From the NCBI GenBank assembly GCA_050250815.1, contig JBFWNY010000014.1, positions 1 to 64,000 on the forward strand: a DNA stretch of 64,000 nt, written 5' to 3'. The translations under genes and the position numbers were made by a program. The notes beneath the pieces are model-generated. The model ran no database searches. It saw nothing but the letters and a program-made list of their open reading frames with translations, and was not told the DNA's origin. This DNA comes from JAEUMD01 sp050250815 (GTDB lineage: Bacteria; Pseudomonadota; Alphaproteobacteria; Rhizobiales; Hyphomicrobiaceae). The number at the start of each line of letters is the position of its first letter. Position 1 is the first letter of the stretch. Below are positions 46,166-56,495 of the stretch, one piece after another.

Positions 46166-46354
46166 TCAGCCGCGCCCGCGCGAAGGTGGCGCTTCGATAG
46201 CATCCTGGTGGTACCAGCTGCCGAAGTCGCCTCCCATTCCGGCCCGACGCCGTGCTTCAGCCTCCATGCGCGCTAGACGCACTGCCGAAGACGCGGCCTT
46301 TGGCCGAACCGGGAATGTATAAATTTTAGCCATTTTCAGTTCTGCGCTATTCAT
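46166..46354 (-). CDS. Small conserved hypothetical protein
   Basis: A 62-residue basic protein from the ATG at 46354 (AGAGGA eight bases upstream). A helical, Arg/Ala-rich middle (AVRLARMEAEARRRAGMGGDF) precedes GSWYHQDAI. No membrane segment. The pattern suggests a conserved small protein of this lineage, but I do not know the family. Convergent with glsA. Confidence 0.55.
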   Translation of the reverse strand: MNSAELKMAKIYTFPVRPKAASSAVRLARMEAEARRRAGMGGDFGSWYHQDAIEAPPSRGRG

Positions 46355-46545
46355 CAGCATCCTCTTTGGGCGGCATTCCTTCAGCCAAAACTCCCACAAT
46401 TACTAGCGGTTCTGTCGACTCTAACATCGTTCCTCGATTGCACAATAACAAAACAGTAATTGCCCAATATTTCGTCTTCCTAGTCCCGTGCGCGATTTGC
46501 TAGCACTAAAGGAAGAAGCCCGGCTGCAAGAGCGACGGAGGGGTG

Positions 46546-47880
46546 ATGTTTCGACGGTTAGGCAATTGGCTTCGTCCTCCGCCCTCCAGTCCGTCAAACT
46601 CGGCCTCTCCCTCAGAGCCTACAACTCCTTCAGCTCCCGTTCTCACTGCCACTGCGCCGCAAACTGCGAGCGCAGACATGCCTGCTGCACAAGCCCCACA
46701 ACACGCGCCCGCCGACGACGAGACCTCTTCCTTGGCCGCAGCCGCCGCGTCGGTTGCTGCTGAAGTGAGCGCGCCTCCTTCGGTCAGCCTCGATCCATCC
46801 GGTTCATTACCGAGCAAAACATCGGAGACGTTAAAGATGACAAAATACAAGCTCGAATACATCTGGCTCGACGGCTACACGCCGGTGCCCAACCTGCGTG
46901 GCAAAACCCAGATCAAGGCGTACGAAACGTTTCCCACGATTGATCAACTGCCGCTGTGGGGCTTCGATGGCAGCTCGACCAAGCAGGCCGATGGCAGCAG
47001 CTCCGACTGCGTGTTGAAGCCGGTTGCCGTCTACCCGGATCCCGCCCGGTCCAACGGCGTTCTGGTGATGTGCGAGGTCATGCTGCCCGACGGCACGCCG
47101 CACCCGTCGAACAAGCGCGCAACCATCCTCGACGACTCGAATGCATGGTTCGGCTTCGAGCAGGAGTACTTCTTCTACAAGGACGGGCGTCCGCTCGGCT
47201 TCCCCACCCAAGGCTATCCCGCGCCGCAGGGGCCCTACTACACCGGCGTAGGCTACAAGAACGTCGGTGACATAGCCCGCCAGATTGTCGAGGAGCATCT
47301 CGACTTGTGTCTGGCTGCCGGCATCAACCACGAAGGCATCAACGCGGAAGTCGCCAAGGGTCAGTGGGAGTTCCAGGTTTTCGGCAAAGGGTCCAGAAAG
47401 GCCGCTGACGAAATGTGGATGGCTCGATACCTGCTGCTCCGTTTGACGGAAAAGTATGGGATCGACATCGAATTCCACTGCAAGCCGCTCGGCGATACCG
47501 ACTGGAACGGCTCGGGCATGCACGCCAATTTCTCGACGCAGTACATGCGCGAAACCGGCGGCAAAGAGTATTTCGAGTCGCTCATGTCGGCTTTCGAGCG
47601 CAATCTCAACGACCACATCGCCGTTTATGGTCCGGACAACCATTTGCGCCTGACCGGAAAGCACGAAACCGCGCCGTGGAACAAATTCAGCTACGGCATT
47701 GCCGACCGCGGGGCCTCGATCCGCGTTCCGCACAGTTTCGTCAATAGCGGCTACCGGGGCTACCTGGAAGATCGCCGGCCCAACTCCCAGGGCGACCCAT
47801 ACCAGATCGCTTCCCAGATCCTGAAGACGATCGCGTCGGTTTCGACGGCCTCCAGCGGAAGCATTTCCGCAGTCGCCTGA
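46546..47880 (+). CDS. glnII: Type II glutamine synthetase with possible N-terminal extension
   Basis: The catalytic protein starts at ATG 46837 (347 residues, normal GSII length). It contains WGFDGSSTKQADG, the FGFEQEYFFY catalytic glutamates, the GINAEVAKGQWEFQ motif and the Arg region RVPHSFV. It is the dimer-type, eukaryote-like enzyme of Hyphomicrobiales that incorporates ammonia into glutamate. The same frame stays open 97 codons further upstream to an ATG at 46546 preceded by a strong GGAGGGG. That adds an Ala/Pro/Ser-rich, disordered stretch without homology to GS. Which start is used is unclear; the internal one has only a weaker GGAG 12 bases upstream. Confidence 0.88.
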   Translation: MFRRLGNWLRPPPSSPSNSASPSEPTTPSAPVLTATAPQTASADMPAAQAPQHAPADDETSSLAAAAASVAAEVSAPPSVSLDPSGSLPSKTSETLKMTKYKLEYIWLDGYTPVPNLRGKTQIKAYETFPTIDQLPLWGFDGSSTKQADGSSSDCVLKPVAVYPDPARSNGVLVMCEVMLPDGTPHPSNKRATILDDSNAWFGFEQEYFFYKDGRPLGFPTQGYPAPQGPYYTGVGYKNVGDIARQIVEEHLDLCLAAGINHEGINAEVAKGQWEFQVFGKGSRKAADEMWMARYLLLRLTEKYGIDIEFHCKPLGDTDWNGSGMHANFSTQYMRETGGKEYFESLMSAFERNLNDHIAVYGPDNHLRLTGKHETAPWNKFSYGIADRGASIRVPHSFVNSGYRGYLEDRRPNSQGDPYQIASQILKTIASVSTASSGSISAVA

Positions 47881-48311
47881 CCTTCTGGTCGGGGAAACAG
47901 TCTGGGCACCGTCTCTCCACTCCCCGTGGCGACGTGCTCGTGTGGGATGCAGTGAGCGCCTGCATCCCACACAATCCAACCTGCACACGACCCAAGCCCG
48001 CGGGCCTTGAGCCGCTGGGGCAGGCCCGCCGATTGCGGGCTTTGGAGCCGCTCGGAGAGCCATGCGGCCTCCGGTCGCCAGCCAACCAGCACTCAGATAT
48101 CCCGGCCGCCGCCTCTCCTTGCGCCTCGGCCGGGATGACCGAGCCTTCCCACTCCACCCGGCGCAGCTTAGACTTGGGCGCCGAACAACCGCCCATGCAC
48201 GGCGCAAGGCGAGTGGTCTTGGCCGATGCCGCGAACTTCTGCCGAAATTGCGATCGGTGATCCTGCCCGCCGCGCGCCGCACCGGGACCGCGAGACACGC
48301 GGACGAGCGAC
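47881..48311. other. 430-bp intergenic region after glnII
   Basis: It contains a 12-bp perfect hairpin (arms 47940-47951 and 47961-47972, starting GTGTGGGATGCA), likely the glnII transcript end although no T run follows. The rest shows no convincing gene. Confidence 0.45.
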
Positions 48312-48674
48312 ATGATCGACGCGCAAGGCAGCTCATGGCGCCTCTGGCTGTTGCCGGTGATAGCCGCGCTCGTTCTTCTGGCTGCCATAGCCACGTGGTT
48401 CCTGACCCATCTCCCCGAACCGCCGCAGCGCGACTGCAGCCTCACACCGGCGGCCCACCACAACGGCACGTTCGTCAACTGGCGGCTGTCGATGAGCCCA
48501 GGCGAAGGCATGAGCGGCGAGGTCTCGGCACTCGTCCGCCTCGCCGACGGCCGCGAGGTGGTGGCCTACAACGTCACGAATGCCGGCGGTCTGACCGCCG
48601 GATCCCCGGTCGTGGTGTCGGAGATCCAATGCGTGCACCGCCGGGTGTTCCTCATCACCACGTCCGGCGAGTAG
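48312..48674 (+). CDS. Small membrane-anchored hypothetical protein
   Basis: A 120-residue protein with one N-terminal helix (WRLWLLPVIAALVLLAAIATWFL) and a periplasmic beta-rich domain with two cysteines. No recognised family. It precedes tRNA-Leu by about 90 bp. Probably anchored in the inner membrane facing the periplasm. Confidence 0.5.
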   Translation: MIDAQGSSWRLWLLPVIAALVLLAAIATWFLTHLPEPPQRDCSLTPAAHHNGTFVNWRLSMSPGEGMSGEVSALVRLADGREVVAYNVTNAGGLTAGSPVVVSEIQCVHRRVFLITTSGE

Positions 48675-48766
48675 CGTCGAAGAGCGCACTTTGCCGTCAT
48701 TGACCGCCCCCGACCCATGGCTAATATGCGCGCCGGCCGACGCAGTCCGTTGCGCGGCGCGCATGG

Positions 48767-48853
48767 GCCTCTGTGGCGGAACCGGTAGACGCGGCAGATT
48801 CAAAATCTGTTTCCCGCAAGGGAGTGCCAGTTCGAGTCTGGCCAGGGGCACCA
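48767..48853 (+). tRNA. tRNA-Leu (CAA)
   Basis: An 87-nt class II tRNA with encoded CCA. Acceptor GCCTCTG pairs with CAGGGGC, the anticodon loop is TTCAAAA (anticodon CAA), and a long variable arm follows. Confidence 0.94.
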
Positions 48854-49335
48854 CTCAACACCACCGCGACCGACGCGCGGGCACCGAAGCTTCGACCGAC
48901 TTCCCGCCTCATCGCCCATGGCGCAGGATTGTCCGGCGCTGACCACCGCGCCTGGCCGATCGCAGCATTCCATGCGGCGCGCCGAACCGGGGAGTGAGGC
49001 CGAGACGCAAAACAAGCCTGTTCCGGCACAGCTTCTGGCGCCTATAGGTCGCCCAGACGCAAGTATCACGATGCCAACTCAAGACTTCGTTGTGATAATC
49101 ACATTTTTTACTTGCTATTTGAACTACTTCGACACTGCCGCTTTCTGACATCATCATATTCTTTTGATGTCAAATTAATAATGGACGCCTGCAAATTGTG
49201 ACCCTATAGTCCGGCCGATCCTGCAGAACTGAGGATTTTGGAGCTGTGGCCACGCGTGGCCGACGCATCGCGCGGCGCTGTCAATCCAAGCGTCGGAGCC
49301 GGCGCCAAAGGCAGCAAGGCTGAAAGAAGGTGCCA
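48854..49335. promoter_or_regulatory. A+T-rich control region upstream of the betaine operon
   Basis: A 480-bp gap with no gene. The part from 49060 to 49200 is clearly more A+T-rich than the surroundings. It holds two inverted repeats: TGTGATAATCACA at 49091-49103 (perfect around one A) and GACATCA/TGATGTC at 49147-49153 and 49165-49171. Probably the promoter and operators of the methyltransferase operon; osmotic control is inference. Confidence 0.5.
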
Positions 49336-50149
<814 letters not shown>

Positions 50150-50163
<14 letters not shown>

Positions 50164-50989
50164 GCGGAAGACGGCGGTCGATCTCGCCGAGGCCTACTAC
50201 GACAGCACGGATGCGGACACGTTCTATCGCGAGATATGGGGCGGCGACGACATCCACATCGGCATCTACGATCCGCCGGACCTCGACGTCGCCACCGCCA
50301 GCCACAACACCGTGGTGGCCATGGCCGCCGCAGTGGATGATCTCAGGCCAGGCACGCGCGTGCTTGACATCGGCGCGGGCTACGGCGGCGCCGCGCGGCA
50401 TCTGGCACGCGAGCACGGCTGTCATGTTACGTGCCTCAACCTGTCCGACGTGCAGAATGCCTACAACCAGCTCCGCAATCGGCAGGAGCGGCTCGATGAT
50501 CGCGTGCGCGTGGTGCACGGCAATTTCGAGCGGGTGCCTTTCGCCGATGCCGCCTTCGACGTGGTCTGGTCACAGGACGCAATCCTGCACAGCGCCAATC
50601 GTCGGCGCGTGCTTGAGGAAGTGAACCGTGTACTCGCTCCCGGCGGCCGGTTCGTATTCACCGATCCGATGCAGGCCGATGGCTGCCCTGTTGGTGTGCT
50701 GCAGCCCATCCTCGACCGCATCCATCTGGAGACGCTGGCCTCACCAGGATTCTACCGGCAGGAGCTGACACGCCTTGGTTTCACTCAGCAGCGCTTCGAC
50801 AATCTGACAGGGCACCTGCGTGCGCATTACGCCCGCGTGCGGGCGGAGCTTGCGAACCGGCGCGCCGAAATCGAACGCAGCGCCAGCCCCGCCTATATCG
50901 ACCGGATGCTGGCCGGACTGGGGAACTGGGTCTCTGGCGCCGACAAGGGCTATCTCGCCTGGGGCATTTTTCGCTTCGACAAGGGTTGA
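50150..50989 (+). CDS. sdmT: Sarcosine/dimethylglycine N-methyltransferase
   Basis: A 279-residue SAM methyltransferase with VLDIGAGYGGAARHLA as motif I, YYDSTDADTFYREIWGGDDIH at the N terminus, and WSQDAILHS, the SDMT pattern. It completes the synthesis of glycine betaine from sarcosine/dimethylglycine. Its start lies inside the GSMT gene, so translation is coupled. Together the pair make a compatible solute de novo without choline. Confidence 0.92.
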
Positions 50990-51000
50990 ACGGGGCCGCC

Positions 51001-52602
51001 ATGAGCACGCCCCTGGAGCGCCACGGCGGAGCGGACGCAGACGCGGATTACGAAACCGGGCACGTCGTCGGCCAGGATAACATCGAGGTGTTCGGCCTCG
51101 ACATCCACAATCCCGTCTTTATCGTGTCGGCGTTGACCGTCATCGGCTTCGTCGCCGTCACCCTGTTGTTCCAGTCCGAGGCCAAAGCGCTTCTCACCGC
51201 GCTGCGGCCCTGGCTCACGAGCACCTTCGACTGGCTGTTCATGCTGACGGGGAACCTCGTCGTTGCCGTCTGCGCGCTCCTGGTGGTGTCACCCTGGGGA
51301 CGCGTGCGCCTGGGCGGTCCCGATGCACGGCCCGATCATTCCTACACCAGCTGGTTCGCGATGCTGTTCTCGGCCGGCATGGGCATCGGCCTCATGTTCT
51401 TCGGCGTACTCGAGCCGTTCTATCACATGACCGAGCCTCCCCTAGGCGTGCCGGCCGACGACGCTCAGGCTGCCGCTCGGGTGGCGATGGCCGCCACCAT
51501 CTTTCACTGGGGCATCCATCCGTGGGCGATCTATGCGGTCGTCGGGCTTGCGCTGGGTCTGTTCGCCTACAATCACGATCTGCCGTTATCGATCCGCTCG
51601 GCGTTCTATCCGCTCATCGGCCGTCGCGTGTTCGGCTGGCCGGGGCATGTCATCGACACGCTTGCGGTCTTTGCGACCCTGATCGGGCTTGCCACGTCGC
51701 TGGGCTTTGGTGCCAGCCAAGCCGCGGCCGGCCTGCACGACCTGTTCGACGTGCCGCAGACGCTGCAGACCAAGGTCCTCCTGATCGTGGCAATCACGAT
51801 GGTGGCCACCATGTCGGTCGTCGCGGGGCTCGATGCCGGTATCCGCCGTCTGAGCCAGCTCAACATGGTGCTGGCGATCGCCCTCCTGGTCTTCGTCATC
51901 GTCGCCGGTCCGACGCTTTTCATCCTGACAAGCATCCCCCAGGCGACCATTGACTACCTGCGTTACCTGCCGGCGCTGAGCAATTGGGTCGACCGGCCCG
52001 ATACGGAGTTCCTGCATGGCTGGACCACGTTCTACTGGGCGTGGTGGATCTCCTGGTCGCCGTTCGTGGGCATGTTCATCGCCCGCGTATCGCGCGGCCG
52101 CACGGTCCGCGAGTTCATCACGGCGGCCTGCCTCGTGCCGCTCGCCGTCACCGTCGTGTGGATGACCGCGATGGGCGGAACGGCGATCCATCAGTATCTT
52201 GCCGACGGCTACCAGGGCGTAATGCAGACAATGCGCGACGGCACGCCCGAGCTGTCTCTCTACCGCATGCTGGCGCCACTCCCCCTGGGCGGTGTGGCCT
52301 CCGCCGTCGGTGTGGTGCTGGTGATCGTCTTCTTCGTCACCTCCTCCGACTCTGGCTCTCTCGTCTTCGATACGATCACGGCCGGGGGCAAGCTGGAGGC
52401 GCCTGTCGCCCAGCGCGTCTTCTGGGCAGCGTTCGAAGGTCTGGTGGCCATTGCGCTCCTGGTCGGGGGCGGACTGGCGGCACTACGGGCTGCCGCCATC
52501 TCCACCGGCCTGCCGTTCGCGCTGGTCCTGATCGCCATGTGCGCCAGCCTGCTGGTGGGGCTGCGCCGCGAGTATCACAGGTCCGCCGGCCTCCGGAGCT
52601 GA
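51001..52602 (+). CDS. BCCT family betaine/choline transporter
   Basis: A 533-residue membrane protein with 12 helices. The BCCT signature FYWAWWISWSPFVG is intact, and GMGIGLMFFGVLEP and FITSSDSG-like FFVTSSDSGSLVFD are present. It probably takes up glycine betaine or related solutes using an ion gradient. I start at ATG 51001. It follows SDMT by 11 bp, linking uptake with de novo synthesis. Confidence 0.9.
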   Translation: MSTPLERHGGADADADYETGHVVGQDNIEVFGLDIHNPVFIVSALTVIGFVAVTLLFQSEAKALLTALRPWLTSTFDWLFMLTGNLVVAVCALLVVSPWGRVRLGGPDARPDHSYTSWFAMLFSAGMGIGLMFFGVLEPFYHMTEPPLGVPADDAQAAARVAMAATIFHWGIHPWAIYAVVGLALGLFAYNHDLPLSIRSAFYPLIGRRVFGWPGHVIDTLAVFATLIGLATSLGFGASQAAAGLHDLFDVPQTLQTKVLLIVAITMVATMSVVAGLDAGIRRLSQLNMVLAIALLVFVIVAGPTLFILTSIPQATIDYLRYLPALSNWVDRPDTEFLHGWTTFYWAWWISWSPFVGMFIARVSRGRTVREFITAACLVPLAVTVVWMTAMGGTAIHQYLADGYQGVMQTMRDGTPELSLYRMLAPLPLGGVASAVGVVLVIVFFVTSSDSGSLVFDTITAGGKLEAPVAQRVFWAAFEGLVAIALLVGGGLAALRAAAISTGLPFALVLIAMCASLLVGLRREYHRSAGLRS

Positions 52603-52694
52603 AGCCGCTTCCGGCTCTCACGTCATGACGGTATTCGCGCAGGGCGGAGTTCGTGCCACACTGGCAGTGCTCCCCGCCACGAGTGCTGAGACCC

Positions 52695-54359
52695 ATGCAC
52701 ATCCTCCTGCGCGGCACCACGGCCCAGCGCGTGCGGCTCGCGTCCGGCCTCGTGCTGATGACATTCACAGCGACGCATTTCGCCAATCATGCGTTGGGCC
52801 TCGCCGGGCTCGACGTCATGGTCGCCGCCGAGCGCTGGCGCCTTGCAGTCACGCGCAGCCCGCCCGGCACGGCGATCCTGGCGATGGCGATCCTTGTGCA
52901 CGCAGGGCTCGCGCTATTCAAACTCGCACGGCGTGCGACCCTCAGGATGCCCGTGTGGGAAGCGGTGCAGATCGCGACGGGATTGGCCATTCCCTACCTG
53001 CTCATCCAGCACGTCGCGTTCAATCGCGGCGCGCACGAGATCGCCGGCACAGACGACACCTATCGCTACGAGCTTGCGACGCTGTGGCCGGACTTTGCAT
53101 GGGCGCAATCCACCCTGCTGCTACTCGTGTGGGTGCACGGCACGATCGGCTTGCACTACTGGCTGCGTTTGCACCCGGCATGGCGCCGCTGGCAGGCACC
53201 GCTGCTGGCGGCGGCCACGGCAATGCCCATCCTCGCGCTGACCGGCTTCATCGCCGCGGGGCGCGAGGTCGCAGCGAGCCTGACCGTGCCCGGCGCGCGC
53301 GATGCACTCTACGCTGCGGCGCGCGCGCCGGACGCGGAAGCGGTCGCCCGCATCGTCGCCATCGAGCAGGCGGTACAGTGGACGTTCCTCGCACTCGCCG
53401 CTCTTGCTCTGGCCGTACCGCTGATGCGCATGGCCCTGCGCGCGAGCGCTGGCCGCATGTCGGTGAAATACGTTGCCGGTCCATTGGTACGCGCGCTACC
53501 GGGCCCGACGCTGCTGGAGATCAGCCGCATGTCTGGCGTACCGCATGCCGCTGTCTGCGGCGGGCGCGCGCGCTGCTCCACCTGCCGCGTCGCCGTCGCC
53601 TCCGGGCTCGACGAGCTGCCGCCTCCCGAGGCGGCCGAGCTGCGGACGCTGGAGAGCGTCGGCGCACCACCGGGCGTGCGGCTAGCGTGTCAGGTCCGCC
53701 CCCGGCACGACCTCACCGTCCGACGCATCGTGGCGCCGCACGCGGCGCGCGCATCCCGTGCGCCTGAGGAACAGGGCATCGAAAGGCCGCTCGCCATCCT
53801 CTTCTTCGACCTGCGCGGCTACACGGCGCTGAGCGAGGCGCGCCTACCCTACGACGTCGTATTCCTCCTCAACGGCATCTTCTCGGCCGTGGCCGGCGCC
53901 ATCGAGGCTCACGGCGGGCGCATCGACAAGTACATGGGCGACGGGCTGATGGCGGCTTTCGGACACGATGCTCCGCTGCCCGACGCCTGCCGCGGAGCGC
54001 TGCGCGCCACGCGCGAGATCGATCGCGTGCTCGCCGACTACTCTGAACGCTATCGCGACGAGATCGGACGGACGCTGGCCTGTGCCATGGGCCTGCACGC
54101 GGGAGCGCTCGTGATCGGACGGATCGGGGCGCCGGGTTCGGCGACCCTCACCGTGATCGGCCGTCCCGTGAATGCTGCGAGCCGCCTGGAGAGCCTCGCC
54201 AAGGAGCGCGGTGCTCAGCTCGCAGTCTCCGCCGACGTGCTTGCCGCTGCCGGGCTCGCCGCAACCGGTCTGCCCGTCGAGCAGGTTGCCATCCGCGGCC
54301 TCGTCAAGCCGCTACGCGTGGCCCTCGTCACGCAAGCCCGCGATCTTCCTGCAATCTGA
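52695..54359 (+). CDS. Membrane-anchored adenylate/guanylate cyclase with [2Fe-2S] domain (CyaC-like)
   Basis: A 554-residue protein with three parts. Residues 1-240 have about six helices carrying histidines placed like the heme ligands of SdhC/fumarate-reductase anchors (ATHFANH, LVHAGLALF, LIQHVAF, VWVHGTIGLHYWLRLH). Residues 260-345 form a ferredoxin-type domain with CGGRARCSTC (C-x5-C-x2-C) and a later ACQV. Residues 370-540 are a class III cyclase with FFDLRGYTAL and DKYMGDGLMAAFG (metal Asp, adenine-selecting Lys) and GRPVNAASRLE. This matches redox-sensing cyclases of the S. meliloti CyaC type. It would make cAMP in response to membrane or quinone redox state. Confidence 0.82.
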   Translation: MHILLRGTTAQRVRLASGLVLMTFTATHFANHALGLAGLDVMVAAERWRLAVTRSPPGTAILAMAILVHAGLALFKLARRATLRMPVWEAVQIATGLAIPYLLIQHVAFNRGAHEIAGTDDTYRYELATLWPDFAWAQSTLLLLVWVHGTIGLHYWLRLHPAWRRWQAPLLAAATAMPILALTGFIAAGREVAASLTVPGARDALYAAARAPDAEAVARIVAIEQAVQWTFLALAALALAVPLMRMALRASAGRMSVKYVAGPLVRALPGPTLLEISRMSGVPHAAVCGGRARCSTCRVAVASGLDELPPPEAAELRTLESVGAPPGVRLACQVRPRHDLTVRRIVAPHAARASRAPEEQGIERPLAILFFDLRGYTALSEARLPYDVVFLLNGIFSAVAGAIEAHGGRIDKYMGDGLMAAFGHDAPLPDACRGALRATREIDRVLADYSERYRDEIGRTLACAMGLHAGALVIGRIGAPGSATLTVIGRPVNAASRLESLAKERGAQLAVSADVLAAAGLAATGLPVEQVAIRGLVKPLRVALVTQARDLPAI

Positions 54360-54535
54360 CGAGCTTACAGCGACCGCCCATCAGGAAAGCACTTGCTTTG
54401 CGCGACACCCAAAGGTTGATGCATCGATGCCGCTATGAGGCATTCGCCCCACACCGTCCATGTTTCTGCCGGGGCGGCATTGTGCCTGCGAAAGCGAATA
54501 TGTTATGCGCGACGGATACTGATCCGGGGAAGCTC

Positions 54536-55594
54536 ATGCTCGCGCGAAATCATTTCGGCGGAATCTGCGCTTTCGTCATTGGGCTAGCGGTCGTGGGCAC
54601 CAATCCGGCGGCGGCCGGTCCTGCGCTTCTGTTCGAGGCAACCTCGGGCAAAGTTCTCTATGCCGAGGATCAGGACCACCTCTGGCACCCCGCCTCCCTT
54701 ACCAAGATCATGACCGCCTACATCGCCTTTCAGGCGATCCGTGACGGCAAGGTCACGCTCGACAGCAAGGTAACTTGCACCGAGGCGGCCCAGAAGGAGC
54801 CGCCAAGCAAGATTGGCATGCCGATCGGCACCGAGATGTCGATGAACCTCGCGCTGAAGGCCCTGATCATCAAATCGGCCAACGACGTTGCCGTGATGAT
54901 CGCCGAGAAGATCGGTGGCAGTGTCGACGGCTTCGTCACAATCATGAACGACACCGCCAAGAAGCTCGGCATGTCGCGCACGCGCTTCGTCAATCCAAAC
55001 GGGCTGCCGGCCATAGAGCAGGTGACGACCGCGCGCGATCTGGCGAAACTGTCCCGCGCCATCCTGCGCGATTTCCCCGAGCATGCGCATTACTGGTCGG
55101 AACCCAATTTCCAGATCGGCAAGCGGCGCATTTCATCCCACAACGCGCTGCTGAAGACATTCGAGGGCGCCGACGGGCTCAAGACCGGATTCATTTGCGA
55201 CAGCGGTTACAACGTCGTGGCGAGCGCCACGCGCGACGGGACGAAGCTCGTCGCCGTCGTGCTGGGCGAGCCGACGGGCGCGGAGCGCACGCTGCGCGCG
55301 GCCAGCCTGCTGGAGCACGGCTTCCAGCACTACGGCTGGAAGACGTTCTTCCAGACAACCAACATCGACAATCTTCCGTTCGATGCGGACGCCCAGGGCA
55401 TCATGTCGATCCGCACCAGCGTGCGGTCGTGGGACTGCGGCTATCGGCCAAGGACCGCCGGGCGAGTGAAGACGCTAAAGTCGCGGACGCAGCGGGCCTC
55501 AGTCCGCCGCAAGGCGAAAGAGGCGGCCAAGAAGTCCGCAAGCAAGGCCGCCGAAGCAGCGCCCGCACCCCAGAAGCCCAAGGCAAGCAACTGA
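54536..55594 (+). CDS. D-alanyl-D-alanine carboxypeptidase (PBP5/6 type)
   Basis: A 352-residue low-molecular-weight penicillin-binding protein. It starts at ATG 54536 with GGGGA upstream. A signal peptide (AAA-GPA) precedes the three active-site motifs: SLTK in HPASLTKIM, SAN in IKSANDV and KTG in GLKTGF. A lysine/arginine/alanine-rich basic tail follows (residues about 300-352), unlike the amphipathic C-terminal helix of E. coli PBP5, and may bind the envelope by charge. It trims peptidoglycan pentapeptides. Confidence 0.92.
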   Translation: MLARNHFGGICAFVIGLAVVGTNPAAAGPALLFEATSGKVLYAEDQDHLWHPASLTKIMTAYIAFQAIRDGKVTLDSKVTCTEAAQKEPPSKIGMPIGTEMSMNLALKALIIKSANDVAVMIAEKIGGSVDGFVTIMNDTAKKLGMSRTRFVNPNGLPAIEQVTTARDLAKLSRAILRDFPEHAHYWSEPNFQIGKRRISSHNALLKTFEGADGLKTGFICDSGYNVVASATRDGTKLVAVVLGEPTGAERTLRAASLLEHGFQHYGWKTFFQTTNIDNLPFDADAQGIMSIRTSVRSWDCGYRPRTAGRVKTLKSRTQRASVRRKAKEAAKKSASKAAEAAPAPQKPKASN

Positions 55595-55683
55595 GCGGGC
55601 GTGCCGCAAGCGCCAGAGGGCTGTGCCTTCGATCGAGCATCCGTGGCCAAGCGTCCGAATGACAGACGTGGCGTCCCGGCGAC

Positions 55684-56004
55684 CTACACGATGAGCTCGA
55701 GCTGCTGCCCGCGATAGGGACAGCCGCCGCCGCCAAAAGACGGAGGCCCGTCCTCGCCGTCGTCGCTTCTGGGACGCTCGGCCGCGGGAGGGCGATCGGC
55801 CGGAGATCGCGGACCGTTCTCGCTTTTCGATGCGGGCGGAACCCGGTTCAATTTGGCACCGCTGTCGCCACCGGCCCCGGTGCCCTGCTCGGCGTGCGCA
55901 GTGGGTGCGGAAACCGCAAGCACGAGCATCAGGGCTCCCAACATGAGCCAAGCCGCGCTGAAGCGTGACCTTGGCGGGCTCGCATTGCATCGCGGGTTCG
56001 GCAT
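55684..56004 (-). CDS. Small secreted hypothetical protein with C-terminal cysteine motif
   Basis: A 106-residue protein with a signal peptide (LMLGALMLVLAVSAPTAHA), a charged, proline-rich disordered middle and an end FGGGGCPYRGQQLELIV. No family known to me. Exported or periplasmic. The single cysteine in GGGGCPYRG is a notable conserved-looking patch. Confidence 0.5.
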   Translation of the reverse strand: MPNPRCNASPPRSRFSAAWLMLGALMLVLAVSAPTAHAEQGTGAGGDSGAKLNRVPPASKSENGPRSPADRPPAAERPRSDDGEDGPPSFGGGGCPYRGQQLELIV

Positions 56005-56211
56005 TGGTCGGGCTCCAAGGCGTATCGGGGTCGCCTCCCTGCCGCTGAAACTACCACCTGCGCCGATCGGGCCGTTAGCGAAATTCCCGTTTCGACCATG
56101 CGGGCCGCGGCTTCGCCTCGCCGCTTGTGGCGCTGATCTTGCTTACCCGGGTTCTCGACAATCCCGGCCTGGCGCCGTGGACAGAGGAATTAACGAGGTC
56201 TTGAGGCGAAT

Positions 56212-56439
56212 ATGTTGATATCGCGCTGGCACCCCGACGAAGACGCCACACCGTCCCCGCGGGATGTCACCTTCATGGCGTCGACGCTGGAGGCCCGACA
56301 CGGCACCCTGGCGGCCGACGTCGCGGAGTTCTTCTCGACGGTCCACTCCGAACGCGGCGACGCGGGCCGGTCATGGGCCTGGGCGGGTGTCGCCGAGCTG
56401 GTGCGCCAGCGCGAGCGGCAGCGGCTCGCCGCAGGTTAG
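56212..56439 (+). CDS. Small hypothetical protein
   Basis: A 75-residue, probably helical protein (FMASTLEARHGTLAADVAEFF ... AWAGVAELVRQRERQRL). It has neither a signal nor a membrane segment. Such short proteins are widespread in alphaproteobacteria without known function. The next gene begins 57 bp downstream on the same strand. Confidence 0.5.
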   Translation: MLISRWHPDEDATPSPRDVTFMASTLEARHGTLAADVAEFFSTVHSERGDAGRSWAWAGVAELVRQRERQRLAAG

Positions 56440-56495
56440 CACTAGCACGCTACGACGGCAGACCCGCAGGGCCGGGCGCGCCGACACGAGGGGCA

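Noticed and set aside
46470..46510. Possible sigma-54 promoter before glnII (GTGCGCGATTTGCT)
   Set aside because: The -12 TTGC fits but the -24 GG is missing; too weak to call.
46831..48336. 501-codon minus-strand frame opposite glnII
   Set aside because: Shadow of the GC-rich glnII gene; composition is not protein-like and there is no motif.
49091..49103. CRP-like site TGTGATAATCACA
   Set aside because: Half-sites are separated by 3 rather than 6 bases, so it is not a CRP consensus; kept only as an unnamed inverted repeat.
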